The notes below the pieces were generated by a model. That model did not search any database. It had not been told where the DNA came from and worked only from the letters and a program-made list of their open reading frames with translations. The translations under genes were made by a program, and so were the position numbers. Source: Mercenaria mercenaria (taxonomy: Eukaryota > Mollusca > Bivalvia > Venerida > Veneridae). Taken from it: a stretch of 64,000 nt of DNA. The stretch spans positions 46,330,501-46,394,500 of the forward strand of contig NC_069377.1 in the NCBI RefSeq assembly GCF_021730395.1. The letters are read 5' to 3'. This document shows positions 33,001 to 45,000 of this stretch, piece after piece; within the stretch, counting starts at the first letter, position 1, and the number at the start of each line of letters is the position of its first letter.

Positions 33001-36000
33001 TAACTTCATTCTGAGCAGTTTTACTCTAGCAAATGCATCAAAATTTTATACCTTAATCCGAAATTTGATATATAGGAATACGCATCAAATCTGACTTATT
33101 CTGAACTGCTATATTTTAAAGTGCATCAAATAAATACCTTATTTTGAACTTTTATGATTAGAAAAAAAACGCAACAATTTAAAAAAAAAAAACGGAAAAA
33201 AAAAAAAAACAAAAAAACAACAACTTTTTTTCAGCATAGTATACAGTGGCAAAGGATTACCAGAAGACAAAACAGTTGTCGACATGATACCTGCAGCCTA
33301 TCGTGAGAGAGGTGTGGAGGAATGGATCAAACTATTAGGCATTAAACCTAGCCTAATAAATGAAACGTTCTTTGAAATACGTCTCGAATACATTAACTCC
33401 GTTCCGACGTACCGATGGAGTTACAAATACCCGTATCATTCCGATGACAGCGAACCAGAAGTAGGCCAGTTACCGGAAGACGCCGATTACAATTTCACTG
33501 AAGAAAACACACTTGAAATAGTGACTGAGTTAGATCAGTTGAACGAAACCGTTATATCTACAACTGAAAGTCCGTATTTGTTTGACTACACTGACACTGA
33601 CTGGGATATCTTTGATTCCGTTGACATCGATATCGATGTAGTTGAGAATTACACGTCAGAAACACTAGAAATATTGGAGAAGCCTATCGCCAGATTTCTA
33701 AGGGATCCGAAGGATAAATGGGACAACGTGATCACAAAATTCAAAATAGCATTCAGGGACGTTTCACCGTAAGTTGCATGGGTTTGCTTCTTTTGTAAAA
33801 CGCAGTTTTCTTGTGTGTATGTGTGTATATTTTAGATATACTAGGCTATCAGTCAAACTAACAATATTACTTGATCCAAAACCATTACAAATAGTAACAA
33901 CTTTTTTTTTTTTTTTTTTTTTTTTTTAAGAAATAGGAAACAAAGATCTATATAGTTAAGAAAAATATTACATTCGATTGACATAAGAGATCCAAATTAC
34001 AACATGATCTCTTTGGCTTCATCTTATAAAGCTGGGAATGAAGAGCAGTCCCATAGTTGAACTTTTTTTTAGCATAACTTCAAACTTGACCATTGACAAT
34101 CGCACTGTTTTCACAATTGTCTCCGATTCTCTGATTCTTTTACTCGTCTTTCTGAGAGAATTGTTATTCTTCGGTGTTCTAAGTAAGAAAGTCTTTCATA
34201 AAATATACGGAATATGACAACAATAGCACAGTCCACGCATTGGCAGTATTTAACCTTTAGCCTAGTAAATTTCTAAAATAGACTGAAAATTAACTGACTG
34301 AATAGCAAACAGTGCAGACCATGACCAGCCTGCACGGATGCGCAGGCTGGTCTTGGCCTGCGCTAGTCACAAAGGCAGAATCGCTTGCCACCAGCAGGCT
34401 AAAGATTAAGAACGTTATAGTTCTTGGCATTTTCATATTCTACATTATCTATACTGAAGATAGACGATATAAAAAGGTTACAAAGAAAATTGAGACGAAA
34501 TCAAAAATTAGACTAAAAACCATTTTCTAAGCACAAGGACTGGTCATGATTCTAGTAAAATGCAAAGGTTAAGTCCATGTAATGGTGACACTTATTAATG
34601 AGTGCCAAAAGATTTGAAACTCTGCTTTTGAAAATTTAAACTATTCTTTTTATATAGTTTTAAAATGAGTAATAAATCTGATGCAAGAGAAAGGTCTTCT
34701 GATTTATTTACTTCTCAAATAATGGTAAATAAAGAGTACAATTTTTCAAGGCTATTACTTTTGTAGTATTCAAGAAAAGAGAACATAAAAAAGAAAGGGA
34801 TAAATACATTTTCTAAATGCAAAGAAGACTATCATTAATTTAGAAGAAATAATATACCATGTATGTAAAATCTGGCTTTTCTTTATTTTCCCGAGTTATT
34901 TGAGAAGCCAGTAGAATCTCCTTTTATCCAAGCCTTACTATTTCCATATTTGATAGAACATAATTATTCGTGGGAATGTCAATATTTGATTATGTGGTGT
35001 TCTTTTTTCTGACCTTCAGTGAAATACGCAGGCGTATGGGACATCAGGTGACAGATTTTATACAATACGTCTCATTTGCGAAAAGACAACAGAATATTCC
35101 GTGAGAGATTTTGTTTCTGTTTAATGTAACGAAATTATATCTATTGAGCAGAGCAAACCTGATATTTAGCATGAGCACATGTATTAATTAACTATTTGAT
35201 ACTGTTAACAGTTGAGCAAATATCTAAATTTTGAAAGAATCATATTGTTTTTCAACACTTCTTTTCATAAGCAGGTCTTGAATTAAAATTCAGATCTCAT
35301 CTATCCTGTTCCTTTGAAATAAATGACAACTTCCCTCACATTATCTTGGAGATTTCTCATATCCAGTGTTTTTGATACTGTCAAATGTCAAGTCAATTAA
35401 AAACAATGTCCTCTTTCGTAAGACAGTTTTGAAGATCACTCAAAAGAAGTTTATTATTATACTAAGGTCACCACTTCTTTTATCCTTAGAGAATTCTTTG
35501 AACCGTTTACTACATCGTCGTATGGTAACTGCTACACAATGGATGATTCCAAGTTCCAGTCCTGGAGAAGTGGTCCTGAAGCTGGTAAATTGTTCTGTTT
35601 GTTGATTTAGTTTAGTAATATTTGATTGCAACTATGATGTTCTAAAGAACAAACAATCATTTATAAATGGTTACAATATGTATGCGTCTGCATACAACGG
35701 AAATCTAGTTTATACTAATTTATTTTAGGTCGATTGTTAAGCAAATTCTGCAACTTCTATTAATCACTCTCGACACCTCATTCCCTCACGAGGGAATGGG
35801 TTTGGCTACAAGTTTTTGCAATATTAGCTTCAGCCCTTCCCATTTCGGTTGCTTATTATCATTGCAGGAAAGAATTTTTGCCCTTCCCAGCTAGTACGTT
35901 TGCGTTGTCTAACTCTGCCAATCTTAACACCACTCATCACCGTAGAAACAACAGTAAAATTTTTGCAAGCAAATGGTAGTCACGCCTTTCCTTGTATAGT

Positions 36001-39000
36001 GAAGCTTGACTGAATGGTAAATGAGTCTCTAGAACGGCGCTGTACGAGTTTTACAAGCGCGATTTTTTCTAAAGTTAACAATTACTATATGAGCCGTGCC
36101 ATGGGAATTCCAATAGGCTTTAAAAGCGAACAGCTTGGAGCCTGACCAGACTGCGCGGATGCGCAGGCTGGTCTGGATCAATGCTGGTCGCATACCCACT
36201 ATGTTGGTTTTCTCATGGCACGGCTCATATAATTTTTAGGTATAAAAATGACCTTACATCTTGAAGTGGATGAGTATGTGGAGAGGTTATCCTCGGGGTA
36301 CGGTGTTCGGATCGTGTTTCATGAACCCGGGACGTTCCCTATGCCGGTTGAAGAAGGTTTAACAATAAGTCCTGGATTTGAGACCAGCATAGGTTTAAGA
36401 GCTGTAAGTAAAATTGATCTAATCTGAGTTATAGACCTGTAGATTGTCATCACTTTCTGCTTGTAAATGAAACACTGGCAAAGATTGTTTAATGTAAGGA
36501 TGCAGCAGCACACATCAGTGGTATATGTTACACCATACTTTTTGCATGTTTACCGTTTTTCATATAGTCGTATTAAATTCAACATTGTTAACTGGCCAAG
36601 AACATGCATACTTTATGTTTTTGCCTGTTTGTTGTCAAGATATATGGGTTAATTGATTTGGTGAAGGAACAGCCGATAAATATCAAAATACCAATCGAAT
36701 GACTATAATCGTGTTTCTTCATTTGAATAAAGTCCAACTGGATACCATTTCTGTTTCAATGACATACACCAGGTGATTGCAGTTTTAAAGATTCCCCGTT
36801 TTATCTTGTCAGATTAACGTGACACGCCTTGGAGAGCCGTACGGTCAATGTACGAATTTTGGTAGTGAGAAGTTCCGGCAGAAATACAACCTAACCTACA
36901 GTAAAACGGTATACACTTTCAACAGATATTTGAATGATACCGTTCAGAATAAGCTTGTCAAGAAAACATGTGTGTAATTATAATAATAACGATTCAACGT
37001 TTGTCCAAACTGACCAGTAGCCTTTTAATATCCGAGTATCATCAGTATTAAGTGTAGCTGTGTGTTCGAACTCTCGCTCGAGGGCAAACTCTTTTCATCT
37101 GCGGAAGCAGTCTAACAGGCGTACGAAGTTGGAGGTTTTTCCAAGGTGTCCACACTTACACGCAAATGTGCGGCATTAACCGTCTTCTTGCCACATGACC
37201 TTATATTGTGACGATGGTATTTAAAACAAAACAAGATAATGTTAGACAGCTTCGTCAGAATCGAAAACATGCAAACTTTCTTTTTATTTGAATAAGAATG
37301 AGCTTTATATCCGCTTCCTTTAAACAGACCTAAAACACTTCACTTTCAGACTTTAAATACATATCAATATTTGATTCAAACTAATCAAACAGAAAAAGTG
37401 AAAACTCCACAGGTCGCTCAACACGACAAAAACGAAAAAGGAATGACTACGACGAGAATGCATGATGTATTAGATTATTAACTACTAAAACGTTTTTTTT
37501 TTCTTGAACGATAGGCGTGCCTAGAGTTTTGTCGTATAGAAAATGTGATCAACAAGTGCAGTTGTATACCCAACGAGGCGCCAGATATAGACTTTGGAGA
37601 AGACGTGGACGTTTGCAACAGCAAAGGTGGCACATTTACTTATGAGTCTATTTTCTTGCTTTATGTACCATTACAAATCATTTTACATATGTGACAATTT
37701 TTACATTTTGGGGTCCTACAATCATTTAATTAAACATATCCCATTTTCTACTGAAACGTTGATATGGCGTCTTACCGTTACTTTCTTCTGCCACGCCTGT
37801 CTGCAGGATTCTGTCCGACTGTTAATGAAGATTATGTCTGGGGGAAGCTTGTATGGCACAAATGGTGTAACGTTTTAGTGCCATGTACTGGCATCCACAC
37901 GGACAGACACACACAAATCCCGTCGGTGAAAAGCTAGCTCGTCACCAAAGATGATTTATTGCGCCTATATACTGTCATTTTACTCCAATGACAATTGACA
38001 GGTTTACAAATTTGCATATTAATGGAATTACTTCCCTTTATGCATTCAGTAATCGTTACATTGGTTAGAAATAAGCAATTGTTAAAGGAGCTACAACTGT
38101 CTAAGATGTTGATTTAAACGTTATAGTTGTACGCGGCTGAGTGAATAGAATCAAGCTATACTAGGAAAGACCGTTCCAAAATCGTATGGTTATCGAGTAA
38201 GAGGTGTTTAAAAGTGCCGAATGTGAGATTACGGGATCATGTAGATCAGGTTCCTTGTAGAATGGATATGGTCAACTGCAAATTCTCCATGATCACGTTC
38301 CAGGACTGAACTGTTTTCATATCTGTTTTTTTTTTATTTGTTTCGCAAGGCTATTAATTGTGTTCGACATGTTTCTGCAATGCGTTGATTGTAGTTATAT
38401 TATGTGTCATTTTATATACATTTCACATTTTTGTGTTTTACAAATATTATGTTTCCGTTTCATGTTTAAGAGCTACCTCTGGCACACTGTCCTATACCGT
38501 TTCAAGTGTAAGGGCTGGCACCTGCCGTGATAATTTTTTTCATGAGTTATCTCCCCTGAAAACTAGAAAAAAAAATTTTTCTCAATACCGACGGTGTCAA
38601 CTTCAATACCGATTATCTCCCCTAAAAATGATAAAATTTGAAAAATCTCTTGGTGAAACGTTTTTTAATTTTGAATGTCTTTAAAGTGACCAAATTTCAT
38701 TAAAATATTACCATCCAGTTACAAGATATGAAATATGGCTATTACACCATGTTATCCTTAAATGTGGTACCCATTAAGCTACGTGGTGTTTTTGCTTCTG
38801 ACCATTTCATGGTGATATCCCATTTTGTTTTTTATTTGTTTTGTTTTCGTTGCCTGTTTGTTTGTTTTTACTTTTTAGCGTTTCAGTGTAAGCACACTGC
38901 ATTTTTCTTTATCATGGTCCTTTCTACTGGATCTTTGTTCTTGTTTTCATTCTCCAGAGTCGCTTAGTTTGGATTTACTATTACTACTAAGTAAAGTAGA

Positions 39001-42000
39001 AGAATTAAGCTTTTTGATGTGTTATATAAAAAAAAAGAGCTATATAATTTTTTTTACAGACGAATTGTGTACTTTCGAGGTAGAGCTAATGTTGGAAAAT
39101 GGAACTCTTCAGTGTGATTGTATAAACCATTGTTCGTAAGTAAATCTAGAGTGTAAGTTTTTTTTTTCAAGATACTCGCCGCAATTTTGATAACTGTACA
39201 ACGTACTTATTTTTCTCTTAAAATGAAAATAGTTTTGATGACTTATGTCACCTTTCTTGTACTTACATATTCAATTATGTTCGAACTGACATAGCTAAAC
39301 CTTGTATAAAGACTGCATTTGATAGCTTCAGTTCTAACAAGACCCGATTGTTTTCCTAATAAACAAAGAAGACGGGAAATTGTGGCTTATCATGCAACAA
39401 CTCGCAGTTTAAAGCGTCAAACGTCATAGCGGTATAACCACAAACTTTCCGTCAGCCATCCAGCTGGGTGGCTTACGTCCATGAAAGAATTCAAAACAAC
39501 AAGCGAGCATTTAAATCCACACCTGTATGTTGCAATATAGTGAATAAACAGTTCGAATAACACAATTATATATAAACAATTATAATATTTATCATTTCAG
39601 AGAGTTTGTATACGGTAAAACCATCTCGGGACGACTCTGGCCTCATAAAGACTATCTGGTATGCCTTCTATAAAACTTGTTCTAGCACACCCTGAACCAG
39701 AAGTTCAGAGAGTGCTATTAGTGTAGGCTGATGATCTGTTGCCCATCGTCCTGTGTCAGTCGTGAAGCGTCAACAATTTTACTTAAATATCTTATCTTAA
39801 ACCTGATTGGTCCGAATTACACCAAACTTTGCCGATAGCATTCAGACAAGGGCCTCACTCAAGTGTCCTTAAATGGGTTCGCTTTGTCCCGTATAGGAGG
39901 CGCTAAAGTTAAAAATAGAATGATTTTTAAATTTCTCCATCACATGAACGACTTTATGGATAATCGCCAAACTTAGTCTGTAGCATGGTTGTGATGTCCT
40001 TATGCTGGCTCATTATCAAACTTGGTCTGTAACATACTTATAAGGTCCTCATTCCAACTGTTCAAATGGTTCCATCTGGACCTTTTAAGGGTCAAAAGTT
40101 TCGTAGCGTTTTGTCTCCTAACGTTTTCTCATAATCCGTAAGCTAATTTCATTTTGGTAAATTCAGGGAAAAAATGTACTAACGTTGTTTATGTAATGGG
40201 CCACTTTTACTATTTTTTTTCTTTTGATAATTTAATAACATGACATCAATTACCATATACCCTTGTATTACTTGGCATTAAGCTTTGTTTAAAGCACTGT
40301 CTGAATCATTTTCAAATTTTCTATTACCAACGCAACCGCTTGCTAAAATGTGAGAGTGTGATCATCCTGTTGAAGAGTCTCTCGGGTAGAAACAAGACGG
40401 TACCATAAATTTGAGTATATTTTTTAGGGTAGAGCGGCTTTTCAACAGTATTTTGATGGCGTTTCATGCTCCATGTAACTGTTAAATGCAAGTACCATTA
40501 TATCTATAATAATACGGGATTTTAATTACCATTTAAAAGATTACGAAACATAGAAAGCATCTTTAATAATACACGAACAAGGAGCTGATTCCGTTTATCA
40601 AAGATATATGTGCATCTTAAGCTAATTTTAAATGCAGTGTCATAGTGGAACCTGACTTGTGTAACTGAAACACCTTTAAAAGACTTTCCCGCATTAACCT
40701 TTAGATAGATCTTCACCAAACTTAGCCCGCAGCATCCTTGAAGATTTGTAATAATGGTTTCGCTTGACTCATTTTAGGGATGTCAGAGCAACTTGTGAAA
40801 ACAAAAACCTATCCGTTTGATGGATCGTCATTGACATCACTCCAGATTGTTCAAAAGGATTCGCTTGAATCTTTTAAGGGGTTGCAAGAGCTAAAAGTAA
40901 AACATATTAAATTACTTCTACTATTAAATGTATCTTTTTATGACCTTCTCTATTTTTATCAGGTAACTTTTATTCACCCCTTTAAGGAGCCACCGGGACT
41001 GAAACAGAAAAAAGTTTAAATGATTTCTGTTTATAAACCACTGTATGTTTCTTCGCCAGACTTGGTCTTACCGTTGTTCTAAGGACTTCCCAATTTTGTT
41101 CAAATTTCTGCCTTGACCCTTTTCAGGTAAAGATATATTTTTTTAAACAGCTAAGAGCTTCATTAAAACTGGTCTGTAGCATACTTGTACACATCTTTCT
41201 CATTCTATACACGGTCCACCAGAAAGTAGAAAATCCTTATAACAACTTCTCCTTAAGAACTGCTTGACATATCATCATTTAGGTAAGAAAAAAAACAACA
41301 ACGTTAAACGGCTTTTCGTACGAACTATTATCATCTTTCATAAAAATTGGTAGAAAAATAAATTCTTGGTCTTTATTACACATTATGGCTTGATTTTATA
41401 TACCAGTTTATGTTAAAATATTATGATAGTGGGGGCATGGTGCTGTCACTTTATAAATCAATTAACACATGGTAAATGCATGAAGCCCCCTGCTGGATTA
41501 GCATTGGTGTAGAATAGATGAGTCAGAAACACTAATCGATCAACTTTAAATTCATTGCGGATTTAACTGCTTAATTTTGATTACATAGGATTAACTCTCA
41601 AAAGGGAAAGTTTACATAACAATTTACTAAATGAGAAAATAAAGCAGATCCAAAATGCCACTGTCTATTACTCTATGGTGTCATTTTCTTTAAAAACTGA
41701 CCAGCTTTGGTGCATTTTGGGTTCTTCGGTCGAGGTCAGCTCAGACCTAGTCGTTAGAGATATTAAGGATCTTACATGCCTGCCTGTGTGAGACGGGTTT
41801 TCCCCTACCCGAGGGACAGTGTGGAATGGATAACAGAACGTTAGCGAGGTTTTTTTGTCCAACTGCTGTCCCGAGGGTTGGGAAAACAGCCGTCCTACAT
41901 AAGCAGACATGTTAGATCATTTTTCTTGCCTGTCATGTTCAAAATAGTTCATGGAGACAAATAAAGTTGGGTATTTCCTGACATTATTTATATAGTTTAT

Positions 42001-45000
42001 GACGTCACAATAGTAAAAGCAATTGTTCTGGTTTGATGGTCCTTAAAGAAACGTGTCTACTAGTGTACAAGAGTGTTTTTTGTGTTTAGGGATATCATGG
42101 ATTTTACGGTACTGTATAAAGGATAGGTAGACCTAGATTATTTTTGCTTTTAAGATTTTTTTTGTATAAATTTCCACCACATCCATGCATGCATTGCCTT
42201 GCAGATTTAGAATCTACGTACATTCTGATATACAGTACAGTTTGGTCGCCAATAACGGATCACTTACGGGTTTTTTTTAGCGATAATTCATTAATGTCAC
42301 AAAAACTGTTTATCAACTGGTCTTCAAATATGCATTATTATTATTATTATTATTCCCTTATTCCCTAATCTTATAAAACAACAGAGAAACGGGTAATCCT
42401 TAGTCAGAAATTAAAACTTACAAAGTCAGAAGGTAATGGTACTTCCCCGGCAAACGATTTATGCCCATGATTTTGACCTCTTCTTTTTTTTTCATGTCCT
42501 TGACAGAATTTGATATATATATATTTTTTTTCGGGGGGGGGGGGATGTTTGGGGATTGTGAAAAAGAACATTTAATATATTGGTATCAACCAATTTGATG
42601 ATTAGTTATCTTTTTCTGTTTGAAGGAAAAGATTATAATGAAAGATATGTGTGCAAAGAATCTTACATCACTGGCAAAGGCATGCAAACAAGTTGACGCG
42701 AAGAATCAACAGTTCGATTACGACAGGTAATATTTACGCAATATTTGCTTGTTTGTGACAAAGATACTTATATACGACTCGGCTGTAATGGCACACCTAG
42801 TGCGTTAATGTTTATAAAACTAGGTGCACCATTGTAGCCAGAAGGTCCATCAAAATGGCACATTGGCTTTATCCTTGGGGCAGTTATGACTTAATAGTGT
42901 CATTTAGACACAAAAAGCAAGAACGCATGTATACACATCTTTTACAAACATGCGCTGCTTTGCCAGTATTATGATGTGAAACTGTCCTTTTTTTTAAACA
43001 CGTTTTCGGCAGAAAAAATTACAATGATTTTGATACACTTTACTATTGCAGTGAATCTATTAGTTTATTTTGAGGTAGCGTTACATGTTCCTACTTCACG
43101 ATCTTCAGGTACAGGAACAATTTTGTTAGAGTTATAATCTATTTCGAAGATCTCAATTACCAGAAGATAACGGAGGAACCGTTTTATACCGTAAGTGTTA
43201 TATTTTTCAATCCATGATAAGGCACTCCATAATGAGAAAAACAAGTTTGCTGATTTGTAGAACATTACAATTGTATATATTCACTAGTAATACCGAATAT
43301 GATATTCAATTTGAAGCCTTTCCCCACAAAACTTTCTACTGCAGGAAAGTGTTTGAATTTTTACTGATAACGAAAACGATATCTATGATGGCTTATTTCT
43401 GCCAATCACATATTCACTTATAAAACATGCTGGAATTTCACCGTTTTGAAACTAGAGGGACAAAAGCTGTAGTGTGTGTTAAACTATAGTTAAGAAACAA
43501 CATGACCCGCCCGCTTAGCTCAATAGGTAGAGTGCAGAATTACGGATCTTAGTGTCTTGAGTTCGATCCTCGGGCGGGGTGTATGTTCTCTGTGACGATT
43601 TGATAGAAGTACATTGTGTCTGAAATCATTCGGCCTCCACCTCTGAATCATGTGGGGAGGTTGGCAGTTACGTACGTAGAACAAGTTTGTACTGGTACAG
43701 AATCCAGGAACACTGGTTAGGTTAACTGCCTGTCGTTACATAACTGAAATACTGTTTAAAGACGGCGTAACTCACCCCCCCCCCCCCCCCCCCCCCCCAA
43801 ATTTTTTTTTTAAAAATCGTAATATCTATTACTGCTCATAAAATAAACAAAATGTTTGTAAACATAGGCGGTTCAAAATTGAATAGGACCCATTTTCAAA
43901 ACTAATGACAAAATACAATACATATCGCACATTCTTAGCCCTAACTAATCTATAAACCGGCCAGTCTAATTTATAAGTACAACAACATTGTTGACCCATT
44001 TAAACGAGGAATAACTAGCACAATAGTTAAACTATAGTTATAATAGTATTTGATCAAACTAGATCGTAGGCATTTTTTTTCTAAAAATGTCTTGTCTGGC
44101 AAGTAGAAGAGTTTCATGTTACGCACCGATGACAACAACAGATTACCTTGGAGAACTCACATATCCCAGCTGAGGATAGATGGCATTCAGTTCTTTATTA
44201 TGACATAAATGACTATCTGATGACAGAGATATCTGGTTAATGTAAGTGAATATGTATAGGTAAGAGGTTCTGATAACCGGGCGAAGCCCGGTTATCAGAA
44301 CGTCTTACCTACTTATTGGCAAATATGTAGGGGTGAAGAAATCTGACCTTCCTAATTAACCATGAAATTGCTGTTGTCAAACAAATTTGTGTCTTTAGAG
44401 GTAAGCTGAGTGTGAATTCCGTCATTTATTTTGTCTGTAATTTGGAGCCAAAACAGATGTGAATGTCTAGCAAAATGACCAACTGTTTTCAGTTTGTTTC
44501 AAAGGATTATGTTGAGCAAAGAGTCATTTGTTCCCTAGCTAGCTCTTATAGTGAAATGTTTAAATAAATATTTTCACACTTCATAATATCAGTATGTCAC
44601 TGCATTCCTGTAAAGTACACCACAAATAAATGAGTCTGATAAATAAATTGCCTTTATCACTTGATTGTGGTCTTATCATGACCTTCGCAATTAAACCTGT
44701 CAGTTAAAAATTATGAAATAAGAACCGGGTTCTTACTGAATTTTTGGGGAAACATGAAGAACGCAACATTAAGAAGCAGTTTGCCAATAAGTGGATGACA
44801 GAGGTAGGCACTAACAGGCAGTTTCGTCCTGTTTTAATCGGTAATTATCTAGATAACACGAAACTTTTCTGCTTGCCAGATAACAACTGAGTTAGTAACA
44901 TTTTTGAAGAAGAAAAAAATGTGAGAAATATGTGGCTATGTGGTTGGCAGAAATATGTCACCGTGTGATTTGCGGCAAAATGTATGTAATTCATCTTGTA

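Noticed and set aside
33284-33772. A separate single-exon gene starting at the Met within DEG/ENaC-1 exon 4
   Set aside because: The frame extends upstream to a good acceptor at 33234 and joins in phase with exons 3 and 5; it is part of the channel.
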